This document shows positions 37,142 to 45,903 of a stretch of DNA of 64,000 nucleotides, one piece after another. Under the pieces are notes generated by a model, which was not told where the DNA came from, made no database searches, and saw only the letters and a program-made list of their open reading frames with translations. Both the position numbers and the translations under genes were made by a program. Location: contig NZ_JIAH01000005.1 of NCBI RefSeq assembly GCF_000688415.1, positions 248,001 to 312,000 of the forward strand. The letters are read 5' to 3'. Every line of letters starts with the position of its first letter. The stretch's first letter is position 1. The DNA is from Corynebacterium pseudodiphtheriticum DSM 44287. GTDB lineage: Bacteria > Actinomycetota > Actinomycetes > Mycobacteriales > Mycobacteriaceae.

Positions 37142-38008
37142 CTAGGCAAAAGCGGGAGCACGTTTGCGACCGTGCCGCCCCAAAGACATTGAGCCGAGCG
37201 CCGCCACCAAGAGCAGGGCATAAGCGAGGGTGATTGCCACAGCCGCGGGGATGTCTATGCGATACGCGCTCCAGAATCCCACCAGGCTGCCTATTAGTGC
37301 AATCACGACGGCACTGCCCAGAATTTGGGTCAGCATGGAAATGCCCGGTAGGCGAAAAGTGACAGCGAAGATTCGCCCGGTAGCCGCAGGCAATACCATC
37401 ATCGCGATCACCAGCATCACACCGGCGGCGTAAAAACTCGCAGTGACCGTCAAAGAGGTTAAGGCGAGCGTCGTCAAGCGCAATGCCCGTACCGGTACGC
37501 CAGCGACTTTGGCGGCACGGTCGTCGAAGGCACAAGCTCCAAGCAGGGGGAGGAGCCAGCCGACGAAGACGATGTTCGCCAGCATGATCGGCACTAGCGT
37601 CCATAGATAAGACGGTTGCGAAAGTGCGGCCAGATTGAGATTGCCGACTAACACGGTGTGCACGTCGAAGTGCACGTTCGAGAAATTCAAGCTTAGCAGC
37701 ACGATCCCGACGGCGAACATGGAGGGAAAAACCAACCCCAGTGCGCCGCCTTCTGCGATTAACCCGGTGTCAGCTAACCACCTCGTGCCCAAAGCCACCA
37801 GAAACGCCGCGGCTCCCGCGAATAAAACGAGTAACGGGGACTGCACTGATCCGGAAATCAGCGCGCCCACCACGATTCCTGGGAGCACGGCGTGCCCCAT
37901 GCCGTCGAGAAGCATTGCATCCTTGTTTGCCACCACGATCACCCCAGGAATCGCGCAGGTAATAGCGGTAACGACGGCCAAAATACTGACGGTGACGACG
38001 AAACTCAT
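37142..38008 (-). CDS. Metal ABC transporter permease (ZnuB/MntB family)
   Basis: This 288-residue protein has about eight membrane helices with ABC-3 family features such as DAMLLDGMGHAVLPGIVVGALIS and AAGVMLVIAMMVLPAATGRIF. It ends in a basic tail (GRHGRKRAPAFA). It overlaps the next permease gene by four bases. It is the last gene of a minus-strand operon of SBP, ATPase and two permeases; which of the two permeases dimerise is not evident from sequence. Confidence 0.88.
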   Translation of the reverse strand: MSFVVTVSILAVVTAITCAIPGVIVVANKDAMLLDGMGHAVLPGIVVGALISGSVQSPLLVLFAGAAAFLVALGTRWLADTGLIAEGGALGLVFPSMFAVGIVLLSLNFSNVHFDVHTVLVGNLNLAALSQPSYLWTLVPIMLANIVFVGWLLPLLGACAFDDRAAKVAGVPVRALRLTTLALTSLTVTASFYAAGVMLVIAMMVLPAATGRIFAVTFRLPGISMLTQILGSAVVIALIGSLVGFWSAYRIDIPAAVAITLAYALLLVAALGSMSLGRHGRKRAPAFA

Positions 38009-38877
38009 TGGGAAAACACCAATCCGCGCTTAGGGGCGAAAATCAAAGAGACGAGGGCGAAGCAGGCCTGCACAACGGCGATAAGTGGGCCGGTAGGGAT
38101 CGAGCCAATGACCACGGCCAAGTAGACCCCGATTAAGCAACTAGCAGCACCGATCACAGCGGCAAGGACCGTGACGACGCCGAGCTGATTAGACCATTGC
38201 CGTGCGGCCACGCAGGGGGCGATGATGAACGAGACCATCAAGATCACGCCGACGACTTTGATGCCGTTGACGACCACTAATGCGAAAGCGGTCATGGCGA
38301 CGATGTGCAGCAGGCGGGTGTGTACCCCGGAGGTTGTGGCGAAGGTTGGGTCGAAAAGCCAGCATTTCAGCGTGGGGAAGTACCAGATGAGTCCGCTGAG
38401 AATAACCAGGCTGAGTACGACGGAAATCCGTAAATCTGCGATGGTTACCGAGCTAGCATTACCCAACAGATAGTCTTGAATTCCGCCTTTGCCGGGCAGT
38501 GGCTGCTTGGTGATGATGAACAACCCCAGCATGCCTAAGGCAAAAGACACGCTGAGTGAGATGGCCATGCCGGTATCGACCGACAACGGCGTGTGGTGAA
38601 ACAACCAGTGGGACAGGCCGACGGCTAGTAATGCGGTCAGCAACGCACCAGCCGCTAAAAACAGCGGGTTGCGCGTCGGCAAGTTGAGGTACGCGGCGAT
38701 AAGAAACGCGAAGGTAATTCCCGGTAAACTGGCGTGGGAAATCACGTCGGAAATCAGTGCTTGCTTGCGGAAATACACCACGGGGGACAATGCACCGGCT
38801 GCGACGCCGATGACCATGGTGCCGAGCACCGCCATGAGATACGTGTGGGTGGTCAGCAATTCCCATGGTGTGATCAT
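38005..38877 (-). CDS. Metal ABC transporter permease (ZnuB/MntB family)
   Basis: This 290-residue permease resembles its neighbour, with the family segment FRKQALISDVISHASLPGITFAFLIA and KVVGVILMVSFIIAPCVAARQW. Two different permeases in one operon suggest a heterodimeric channel. It overlaps the ATPase gene by four bases. Confidence 0.88.
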   Translation of the reverse strand: MITPWELLTTHTYLMAVLGTMVIGVAAGALSPVVYFRKQALISDVISHASLPGITFAFLIAAYLNLPTRNPLFLAAGALLTALLAVGLSHWLFHHTPLSVDTGMAISLSVSFALGMLGLFIITKQPLPGKGGIQDYLLGNASSVTIADLRISVVLSLVILSGLIWYFPTLKCWLFDPTFATTSGVHTRLLHIVAMTAFALVVVNGIKVVGVILMVSFIIAPCVAARQWSNQLGVVTVLAAVIGAASCLIGVYLAVVIGSIPTGPLIAVVQACFALVSLIFAPKRGLVFSQ

Positions 38878-39665
38878 GACACCGACCTGCGATCCCGCGT
38901 GAGGTTCGCGGAGAAGTTGCCCGGCAGATTATAAGCGTCGCTGATGGCGGTGTCGGTGAGAGTTTTGTGCGTTGGTCCGTTAGCGGATACCTTGCCGTTG
39001 GCTAACAACGTCACGTGGTCGCAGTATTCGGCGACTTCTGCCAGGTTGTGGTGAACCATGATGATGGTGGTCCCTGACTGGTGTAGTTCGCGGAGGATGT
39101 CGACGATTGTTTCTTGGCTAAATGCGTCGATGCCCTGGAAAGGTTCATCAAGGACCAGCAGCTCCGGGCTGTTGACGAGCGTGCGGGCTAATAGTGCGCG
39201 TTGCCTCTGCCCACCGGAGAGTGCGCCAATCGCTGCGCCGGAATATTTCTGCAAGCCGACGGCGGCAACGGCCTGGCGCGCAGCTTTTTTATCTGCCGAA
39301 TTTGGCCAAGGCCACCACGAGCGTTTGCTAGCAGTACGCCCCATCAAGGCCACGTCCAGGACAGTGGCCGGAAAGTCCCAGTCCACCTGTTGACTTTGCG
39401 GCATATAGCCGAGATCTGTCCGGATGGCACGCAGCGGCTTGCCAAAAAATTCCACCTGTGCCTGCCCCCGGGTGGCTTTGGGCAATAACCCCAGGCAGGC
39501 TTGCAACAACGTGGACTTGCCGCTCCCGTTTGCGCCGACGATGCCGGCGAAACTACCGCGCGGGATTTTGACGTCCAGCTCATCCAAGATGACGCCGGTG
39601 CCGTAATTGACTGTCAGGCCACGTACCGACAATGCAGTGGTGGTAGTGGGGGCGGGTGCAAGCAT
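38874..39665 (-). CDS. Metal ABC transporter ATPase
   Basis: This 263-residue ATPase has Walker A GANGSGKST, signature LSGGQRQR, Walker B LLVLDEPFQGID and switch His MVHHNLAEVAEYCDH. It belongs to the Mn/Zn transporter subfamily by context. It lies 132 bases downstream of the binding-protein gene, with a small tandem repeat in between. Confidence 0.9.
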   Translation of the reverse strand: MLAPAPTTTTALSVRGLTVNYGTGVILDELDVKIPRGSFAGIVGANGSGKSTLLQACLGLLPKATRGQAQVEFFGKPLRAIRTDLGYMPQSQQVDWDFPATVLDVALMGRTASKRSWWPWPNSADKKAARQAVAAVGLQKYSGAAIGALSGGQRQRALLARTLVNSPELLVLDEPFQGIDAFSQETIVDILRELHQSGTTIIMVHHNLAEVAEYCDHVTLLANGKVSANGPTHKTLTDTAISDAYNLPGNFSANLTRDRRSVS

Positions 39666-39715
39666 GGCGGTCTCCTGGACGGTGGTTGAAACCTTGATTT
39701 TCTTGATTACTGGGG

Positions 39716-39762
39716 CCGGTGCACACTGTGACCGGTGGTGCTATGACCGGTGGGTGCTGTGA
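39716..39762. repeat. Three 15-16-base tandem repeats
   Basis: Units starting at 39716, 39732 and 39747 begin CCGGTG and end in TGTGA or TATGA. They lie between the binding-protein and ATPase genes of the metal transporter. Confidence 0.6.
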
Positions 39763-39797
39763 ATGCTGGGTACATAGCCCAGAGTTGCTGGTTCGGT

Positions 39798-40760
39798 CTA
39801 CTTCAGTGCGGCAGCGATTGCTTCGAAGTTGTGGCGGAATGCGCCAAGGTAAGTATCAACTGGGGCTTCGGCTCCGAGGCTATCGGCGAACAGTTCCTCA
39901 TCAGAGATTTCGACATCCCATCCGCGCGCCGCGATGGCTTCGCTCAACGCGTTGATGGCCTGTGGGTTGACCTGGTTATCGTAGAAGATCGTCGGAACCT
40001 TGGCTTCTGCGATCTTTTCGGCCAACTCATCGAGTTCACTGGCAGATTTCTCGGCTTCGGTGGACACGAAGTCGGTTGCTTCCACATCTAGGTCGTAGGT
40101 ATCGCCGAGGTAGTTGAAGGCATCGTGGCCGGTGACCAACAGACGAGAGGACAAATCGCTGAGCGCATCTTTGGCTTCTTGGTGCAACGTCGCGATTTCG
40201 TCGTTGTACTTCTCGGCGGCCTCGTGGTAACCCTCGCTGCCGTCTGGGTCGATTTCCGAGATATGGTCGGCGACGATATCGACGACTTCTTGCCACAGTT
40301 CCGGCGAGTTCCAAATGTGTGGGTCGTATTCTGGTTCGCCTTCTTCCTCAGCTTCTGGCCAAGGTAGCAACTTGGTTTCGTCGAGCTGATCACCAACGGC
40401 AACTTGCTTATCACCGAGGGCTTCTAGCTGCTTATCCATCTGGGCTTCGAGGTGCAGGCCGTTCCACAACACAACATCGGACTTTTGCATTGTGTCGATG
40501 TCTTGCGTGGTGGGCTGGTAGGTGTGTGGGTCGCCGCCAGGGCCAACCAGGGTGATCACCTCGGCATCTGGTGCGATGTGCTGGGCGGCGTCGGCAAGGT
40601 AGCCGGTAGTGGCGAAGATGGTCAGTTGTTCGTCTGCGCCGTTGCTGCCATTAGTGCCGCTGGCATTGGAATCGGAGTCATTGCTGCATGCAGCCAAGCC
40701 GCCTAAGCAGGCTAAGGCTGTGCCGATGGTGGCGGCGGTGCGGATGGATTTGCGTGTCAT
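39798..40760 (-). CDS. Metal ABC transporter substrate-binding lipoprotein
   Basis: This 320-residue lipoprotein has a signal peptide and lipobox LAAC with Cys25. It is a cluster A-I metal-binding protein (TroA/ZnuA/MntA type): candidate ligands are the His in GGDPHTYQPT, the His in EYDPHIWNSP and Glu/Asp residues in the C-terminal half such as LFADSLG. The loop before the second His is acidic (EAEEEGEPEYD) rather than His-rich as in many zinc-binding ZnuA proteins, which together with the neighbouring MntR-like gene favours manganese. GAAAGG precedes the ATG. Confidence 0.85.
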   Translation of the reverse strand: MTRKSIRTAATIGTALACLGGLAACSNDSDSNASGTNGSNGADEQLTIFATTGYLADAAQHIAPDAEVITLVGPGGDPHTYQPTTQDIDTMQKSDVVLWNGLHLEAQMDKQLEALGDKQVAVGDQLDETKLLPWPEAEEEGEPEYDPHIWNSPELWQEVVDIVADHISEIDPDGSEGYHEAAEKYNDEIATLHQEAKDALSDLSSRLLVTGHDAFNYLGDTYDLDVEATDFVSTEAEKSASELDELAEKIAEAKVPTIFYDNQVNPQAINALSEAIAARGWDVEISDEELFADSLGAEAPVDTYLGAFRHNFEAIAAALK

Positions 40761-40876
40761 GCTTACCTTTCGTGGATGAATCTTATTTTATGAAAGTATG
40801 CTTAAAAAAGTTCAGCAATATGGATAATTGAAATCCTAGACACTGGTGTTTGAATCTTCAACTGAGTTTCTGTGCC

Positions 40877-40905
40877 TACCTGCCCTAACAGTGACGTGGC
40901 AGGTA
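40877..40905 (+). promoter_or_regulatory. Candidate MntR-type operator
   Basis: TACCTGCC (40877-40884) and GGCAGGTA (40898-40905) are perfect 8-base arms with a 13-base spacer, overlapping the -35 region of the regulator gene and lying between it and the divergent transporter operon. Confidence 0.5.
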
Positions 40906-40914
40906 TTTGCCAGC

Positions 40915-40920
40915 TAGAAT
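40915..40920 (+). promoter_or_regulatory. -10 box of a probably leaderless mntR transcript
   Basis: TAGAAT ends six bases before the ATG at 40927, so transcription should begin at or next to the start codon. No Shine-Dalgarno is present. GTGACG at 40891-40896 is a weak -35. Confidence 0.5.
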
Positions 40921-40926
40921 GGCCGC

Positions 40927-41712
40927 ATGCATATTGGTGAGCTGCCGCAACGGACCCAGGAATATCTGAAATTGCTGTGGGGGATCTCAGAACGTTCCGG
41001 TGAATCCGGGGGTCAAGCATCGGTAAGCCTTTCCGAATTATCCCGTCGTGCGCAGCAAAAGAATTCCACTACTTCTGAGGCCATCAAACGCCTGCAGGCT
41101 CGTGGCCTGGTGGAACACGAACCTTATTCTGGGGTGAAGCTCACTGAACTGGGCGCACGGTTGGCACTTGTGATGATCCGCCGCCACCGCTTGATCGAAA
41201 CGTTCCTGGTGGAAACCCTTGGTTATACCTGGGATGAAATTCATACCGACGCCGACCTGCTGGAACACGCAGCCTCGGACCGTTTTATCAACCGCATTGA
41301 TGCGCTGTTGGATTTTCCAACTCGTGATCCGCATGGCGACCCGATTCCGTCTGCCGACGGTCAGGTGGAAGATCTTGGTGTGATGAGCCTAGCGGAGTGC
41401 GAGCCTGGATTACCGGTGGTCATCGAACAGGTTAATGATGAAGATCCTGAATTGCTGCGGTATTTGGCCGCGCATGACATCGCACCGGGTTCTCGAGTCC
41501 GGGTGACGAGTCCGTCGGTGGCAGGTTTGGTGCACGTGCAGGTGCTTTCGTCGACGACTGATGAACCGGCAGGCGATCCGGTGGCGTTGGCTGTGAAAGC
41601 GGCTGCAGATGTAAAAATTAGTGTGGATAACGATTCGCTTGCCGACGTGCACCCCACTGCCGAAGACTCTATTGCAGAGCCCATTGCAGAACGTCACTCT
41701 AATGAAAACTAG
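40927..41712 (+). CDS. mntR: DtxR/MntR-family metal-dependent repressor
   Basis: This 261-residue regulator has the DtxR winged helix (SLSELSRRAQQKNSTTSEAIKRLQARGLVEHEPYSGVKLTELG), the metal-binding dimer domain (HRLIETFLVETLGYTWDEIH, LLEHAASDRFINRIDALLDFPTRDPHG) and a C-terminal FeoA/SH3-like domain with a long acidic tail. Aligned to DtxR, His87, Glu91, Glu113 and His114 keep metal ligands, but DtxR Met10 is Glu12 and Cys102 is Asp110, as in manganese-type regulators. It is divergent from the metal transporter, its likely target. The gene symbol is by context and these residues. It overlaps truA. Confidence 0.82.
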   Translation: MHIGELPQRTQEYLKLLWGISERSGESGGQASVSLSELSRRAQQKNSTTSEAIKRLQARGLVEHEPYSGVKLTELGARLALVMIRRHRLIETFLVETLGYTWDEIHTDADLLEHAASDRFINRIDALLDFPTRDPHGDPIPSADGQVEDLGVMSLAECEPGLPVVIEQVNDEDPELLRYLAAHDIAPGSRVRVTSPSVAGLVHVQVLSSTTDEPAGDPVALAVKAAADVKISVDNDSLADVHPTAEDSIAEPIAERHSNEN

Positions 41713-42586
41713 TACTGAATTGTCTCGCGAGAAGTGTTCTGACAAGGTGCGCCTGCGTATCGACCTGGCCTATGACGGCACAGATTTTCACGGTTGGGCC
41801 CGACAAAAACCACAAGACGGCCAAGAATTGCGCACTGTGCAAGGCGTTGTCGAAGATGCCTTGTCCTTGGTGCTGCGTGCGCCGTTACAACTGACGGTGG
41901 CAGGGCGTACAGATGCCGGGGTGCATTCGGCGGGCCAAGTGTGTCATGTCGACGTGCCCGTGGACGCTCTGCAACAGCGCTCAATTGATGGCCAGCCGTG
42001 CAAACTGGTGCGGCGCTTGTCGCGGCTGTTACCGGAGGATATTCGCATTAATGCGGTGGAGTTTGCACCCACAGGTTTTGATGCCCGGTTTTCTGCGTTG
42101 CGCCGTCATTATGAATATCGTGTGACTGCGCATCCGGGTGGGGTGCTGCCGACGCGGGCACGTGATACTGCGTTATGGGGTGCAACAGTTGACCTTGCTG
42201 CCATGCAGGATGCCGCAGATGCGCTGGTGGGTTTTCATGATTTCGCTGCGTTTTGTAAAGCGAAGCCACATGCCACCACGGTGCGGGATCTGCAAATTTT
42301 TCAGTGGGAAGATGTCTCTACTGCCACTGAGCCGGCGACGTATCTCGCGCACGTAGTTGCTGATGCGTTTTGCTGGTCAATGGTGCGCAGTCTCGTCGGC
42401 ACGTGCCTGCAGGTGGGGTCCGGGAAACGTGATGTGGATTTCGCCGCGACGTTGTTGGGGCAGGATTCGCGTAGCTCGAAGATCCAGGTGGCGCCGGCAA
42501 ATGGGCTGAGTTTGGTACGCGTGGATTATCCGGCCGACGCGGAACTGGCGGCGCGTGCTATTGAAACTAGGCAGCGCCGTGACTAG
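41702..42586 (+). CDS. truA: tRNA pseudouridine synthase A
   Basis: This enzyme (about 294 residues) makes pseudouridine at tRNA positions 38-40. It has the opening RLRIDLAYDGTDFHGWA, the catalytic Asp in GRTDAGVHS, and the C-terminal FCWSMVRSLVGTCLQVGSG. The chosen ATG at 41702 lies inside the end of mntR; GTG 41747 is another possible start nearer the conserved region. Its usual neighbour rplQ is 5 kb upstream, separated by the metal-transport genes. Confidence 0.95.
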   Translation: MKTSTELSREKCSDKVRLRIDLAYDGTDFHGWARQKPQDGQELRTVQGVVEDALSLVLRAPLQLTVAGRTDAGVHSAGQVCHVDVPVDALQQRSIDGQPCKLVRRLSRLLPEDIRINAVEFAPTGFDARFSALRRHYEYRVTAHPGGVLPTRARDTALWGATVDLAAMQDAADALVGFHDFAAFCKAKPHATTVRDLQIFQWEDVSTATEPATYLAHVVADAFCWSMVRSLVGTCLQVGSGKRDVDFAATLLGQDSRSSKIQVAPANGLSLVRVDYPADAELAARAIETRQRRD

Positions 42587-42632
42587 GCAGTGGCGCGAAT
42601 CGTGATGTAGCATACTGGCGTCTGTATGAACT

Positions 42633-42644
42633 TTCGGGGAGGGG
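42633..42644 (+). promoter_or_regulatory. Type VII leader motif before eccB
   Basis: TTCGGGGAGGGG lies seven bases before the eccB ATG in the Shine-Dalgarno position. The same 12-base string, with at most one change, precedes eccC, the first esx gene and (on the other strand) eccD. Confidence 0.65.
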
Positions 42645-42651
42645 ACGTTCT

Positions 42652-44220
42652 ATGGCCGCGGGGGATAATAACGAGAATTTGCAGAGTCCTGGCCGTGCTC
42701 TGGCGAGTAACGATGGTGGGCAGAAGAAAAGCGGTGCGCCGCAGACCATGCTGCCGACGACGAAAGCGCAAGTTAGTGGGCATAAGTTTTTGCGTCGCCG
42801 GGTGGAACATGGGGTGGTTACTGGCGATATCCGGATGATTCATGATCCGCTGGCCACGCGTCGGCGAGCGTTGATTTTTGGTACTGTCGCCACGGTGCTC
42901 ATCGGTGCTGGTGCTGGCGTGTTGGCGTGGTTGTCGCCGGAACCAGATCCGGGCGATGCTGTGATCGTGCGCAGTGAGCACGGGCAGCTCTACACGCTGC
43001 TGGATGGGCGTTATCATCCGACGACGAATCTGGCCTCGGCCCGGTTGCTGGCTGGCAGCCCCGAGGACCCGGTGGCGATCGGTGCAGATAACCTCGCGCA
43101 GCGCCCGCACGGCATCCCGGTGGGTATTGTCGATGCACCAAATAATTTGCCAACGGCTGATGATCTTGCCGACGCCGCAGCTGGCGGTAGTTTTGCAGGT
43201 CGTATGCCTGTATCCGGTTCTGATGCTTCTGATTCACCAGCTCCCAGCCCGTGGGCGGGGTGTATTGATTTTGCATCCGCTGCGTTGAGCGTGGTCGCCG
43301 ATAATCCGGAAGAGGCATTCTTGCTGGATACGGTCGACGACGATGCCGCCGCACTCGTCGAACATGATGGCGTACAGTGGCTGGTCAGCGCCGATGGGCG
43401 TGTAGAACTCCCGGATGGTGCAGATCAGTTTTCGCGTGCCGTGCGGCGCGGCCTAGGCGTGAACCACGACTCTGCCGTGTGGGAGGCGCCGCCGGAATTA
43501 CTCGCGAATTGGACAGCAAAGCCAGCTTTTTCTGTGCCACCGGCTGAAGAACTTCCTGAGGTTTTAGAGGTAAAAGCCCCAGCCCCGGATGCCAATCAGT
43601 GGTGGGCGTTGCTTGAGGCTGGTGGCACCCCACAAGAATCACGCGGCATCACTCCGTTAAGCCAGCTAGAAGCGCAGATCTTGCAGGATATGGGTGCACA
43701 ATCGCGCCGCACAGATTCCGCTGAGGTGCACCGTTACCCGGATGCGCAGCCAGCGGCTGTGAATTGGAATCTGCCTGAATTCAGGCCGGATTTGCTTGAC
43801 GACGCTCACGGCCAAGTGTGTGCTGGTGGTAACGGAGAATTGGTGGTGCTGAATCACGTTACAGAACCTGATCCCGATGATCCCAGTGCTCCTAGTGATC
43901 TCCGTGAGCCAGGTGCTCCCAGCGCCGAGGCCTCGGATCCGGTCCAGGTCAGCACGGTAGAAATTTCTGGCGCCGCGGCCGCGGATTATTTTGTCTCCAC
44001 GCGAACCTTCAGCCATGGTGTTGCCAGCGAACACGGCTATCATGTGTTGACGCCTTCGGGTCGGATACATGATGTCGATGGTGCAGAAGCTATGCAGGCT
44101 GTGGGCGCGCCGGTGGTGCAGGATGAGCTGCTCGTGGAAGAAGTTTCTTGGGACTTGCTGCGTCTTTTGCCGGAAGGCCCGAGCCTGGATGAGCGGTCCG
44201 CACGGCAAGCTAGGGAATAA
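42652..44220 (+). CDS. eccB: Type VII secretion protein EccB
   Basis: This 522-residue membrane protein has a cytoplasmic N-terminus with TTKAQVSGHKFLRRRVEHGVV, the standard EccB opening, one transmembrane helix (about residues 65-86) and a large extracytoplasmic domain beginning AVIVRSEHGQLYTLLDGRYHPTTNLASARLL. EccB is a core membrane subunit of ESX systems. It shows the family end with DELLVEEVSWDLLRLLPEGPSL. The C-terminal region has an acidic Pro/Asp/Ser insert. Order with mycP, eccD and eccC on the other side matches mycobacterial ESX-4. Confidence 0.93.
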   Translation: MAAGDNNENLQSPGRALASNDGGQKKSGAPQTMLPTTKAQVSGHKFLRRRVEHGVVTGDIRMIHDPLATRRRALIFGTVATVLIGAGAGVLAWLSPEPDPGDAVIVRSEHGQLYTLLDGRYHPTTNLASARLLAGSPEDPVAIGADNLAQRPHGIPVGIVDAPNNLPTADDLADAAAGGSFAGRMPVSGSDASDSPAPSPWAGCIDFASAALSVVADNPEEAFLLDTVDDDAAALVEHDGVQWLVSADGRVELPDGADQFSRAVRRGLGVNHDSAVWEAPPELLANWTAKPAFSVPPAEELPEVLEVKAPAPDANQWWALLEAGGTPQESRGITPLSQLEAQILQDMGAQSRRTDSAEVHRYPDAQPAAVNWNLPEFRPDLLDDAHGQVCAGGNGELVVLNHVTEPDPDDPSAPSDLREPGAPSAEASDPVQVSTVEISGAAAADYFVSTRTFSHGVASEHGYHVLTPSGRIHDVDGAEAMQAVGAPVVQDELLVEEVSWDLLRLLPEGPSLDERSARQARE

Positions 44221-44247
44221 CCTGGCTATCCTGGCCCCTGAAGCGGG

Positions 44248-44319
44248 AACCCTGCTGGCAGTTAAAACCCTGTTCGCGACTGAAACCCTGTGCGCAATGG
44301 AGATTCTGTGCACAGGGTT
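44248..44319. repeat. Four 18-base tandem repeats
   Basis: Units start at 44248, 44266, 44284 and 44302; the first three begin AACCCTG and end in TTAA, CTGA or TGGA, and the fourth is degenerate. The last two units make up the terminator hairpin between eccB and mycP. Confidence 0.65.
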
Positions 44320-44322
44320 TTT
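44283..44322. terminator. Terminator between convergent eccB and mycP
   Basis: AAACCCTGTGC (44283-44293) pairs with GCACAGGGTTT (44310-44320), followed on the plus strand by TT and C. The stem is long enough to serve both convergent transcripts. Confidence 0.7.
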
Positions 44323-44340
44323 CGTGAGTGGAGGCACCGA

Positions 44341-45903
44341 CTACGTCTGCTCGTTTCTCCGCATGCGTGCCGAAATCCCGAAGGCCAGCAAGGTGACAAC
44401 AAGCGCGCCGGTAAGTACCACAACGGCCAGTGCCACCAGGCTTCGAGCTGTAACCAGGGTTTCATTACCCGGTGGACCAGCCATTACCATGCGCGGCTGC
44501 GCGACAGCAGCCTGGTCGTGCTCGGAGGGCGCACCAGCATTCTGAGCACTGTCACCACCGGCACCACCGTCATCATCGTTACCAGCAGGTTCTACACCTG
44601 GGGCGGGGTGCGTGAGCACGCGCACCGGGTCGATAAAACCATGCTGTGGGTAGCTAGCAGTAACCAAAAGCTCCCGGATTTCTGCTGCACTGGCATGCGG
44701 ATAGCGTTCCCGCAGCAAAGCCACGGTTCCGGTCACCACCGGGGCCGCGAAACTCGTGCCATGCAGCCCGGATGGTTGCCCATTACGGATGATCCCGGAC
44801 GCCCAGGCCTGCGATTTTGGTGATAGTCCAACAGAAACTCGGCCCGGCGCGGAAAGTGCCACGTCGTTCGGGCCGCCGGAGTTGTACGCGGCATCCCCGT
44901 CGTCCCTGGCATCCCCGCCATCTCCGTCACCTGCGCCGGTCGGGTGACCAAGCTGCGGCATGGAATATTCGGCGTGCTCGTGTGGGGTGGCGAGTGCACC
45001 GACGGTAACGACGGTTTCGTTGTTTCCTGGAAAAACGATTGAGCCGCGTTCGCACCCCTGTCCGGCATTTCCGGCGGCAGCGACGACGGGAACTTGCTGG
45101 TGTTCGGCGCGGGCGAGTGCGTCGTCAAGGGCTTGTGTGTGTAGATGCTCTGCGTGTTCCGGTGGGATGCAGGAAACCACTGAGGCGTTGATGACCTGTG
45201 CGTCATGGTCAATCGCGGTGTGGATGGCTTGGGCAAAACTGCTGAGAGTGCCGGTGAGCTCTGGTTCCTCGGCATCGGGTGCGTGCTGATGGTCTGGCGT
45301 GTTGTTCGACTGGCGGGAGCTGTAGTGCGCCGAGGATTGTCGGATGGACAAGATCTGTGCGTTCGGTGCAACGCCCGATTGTTCGGCTCCGATGATGCCC
45401 GCGACGATGGTGCCGTGCCCGTCGCAGTCGAGTAGTGGGTTGTTCTCAGCCGGGGAAACCAAATCGGCGACCGGTTCCACGTGCAACTGTTCGTGGTCGA
45501 AAACTCCGGTGTCAATAACTGCCACGCGTACCCCGGCTCCGGTGGCGAATTGGTGGGCGGTGCGGTAATCCGTGCCGACGGTGAGCGGCTGTTGGTGGTG
45601 TGTGGGCTCGGATCCTGTCTGTTCCGTGCGGCCATAATGGTCTGGCGCAGAACCGGGGGAGCTGCCAAAAGCATCCTGCCAGGGCCTCGAAAATTCAGCC
45701 TCGGCTCCCGGAGCCGCCGGAGTTGGTGCCGGAGCCACAATGGGGTCAACGCAGTCAACGGTGCGGCGGACCTCGACGTCGTCACGAGTTTGTGCCTGCG
45801 CGGTCGCGGAACCCGTGCTGCCTCCAACCGGGAAGAACATAAAACCATGTAGCCCGAGAGCACCGGCGGTGCTTGCCACTAAAAGCTGCTGTACTTTCTG
45901 CAT
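44341..45903 (-). CDS. mycP: Type VII mycosin protease
   Basis: This 520-residue subtilisin-like protease starts at 45903, overlapping the eccD stop (TAATG); a longer frame is not needed. It has a signal peptide, then the catalytic triad: Asp in VAVIDTGVFDHEQ, His in CDGHGTIVAGIIGA, Ser in HGTSFAAPVVTG, with the oxyanion Asn in AAAGNAGQGC. A Gly/Asp-rich spacer and a C-terminal transmembrane helix (VALAVVVLTGALVVTLLAFG) end in a short basic tail. All active residues are present. Mycosins are required for ESX function and cleave substrates at the membrane surface. Confidence 0.95.
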   Translation of the reverse strand: MQKVQQLLVASTAGALGLHGFMFFPVGGSTGSATAQAQTRDDVEVRRTVDCVDPIVAPAPTPAAPGAEAEFSRPWQDAFGSSPGSAPDHYGRTEQTGSEPTHHQQPLTVGTDYRTAHQFATGAGVRVAVIDTGVFDHEQLHVEPVADLVSPAENNPLLDCDGHGTIVAGIIGAEQSGVAPNAQILSIRQSSAHYSSRQSNNTPDHQHAPDAEEPELTGTLSSFAQAIHTAIDHDAQVINASVVSCIPPEHAEHLHTQALDDALARAEHQQVPVVAAAGNAGQGCERGSIVFPGNNETVVTVGALATPHEHAEYSMPQLGHPTGAGDGDGGDARDDGDAAYNSGGPNDVALSAPGRVSVGLSPKSQAWASGIIRNGQPSGLHGTSFAAPVVTGTVALLRERYPHASAAEIRELLVTASYPQHGFIDPVRVLTHPAPGVEPAGNDDDGGAGGDSAQNAGAPSEHDQAAVAQPRMVMAGPPGNETLVTARSLVALAVVVLTGALVVTLLAFGISARMRRNEQT

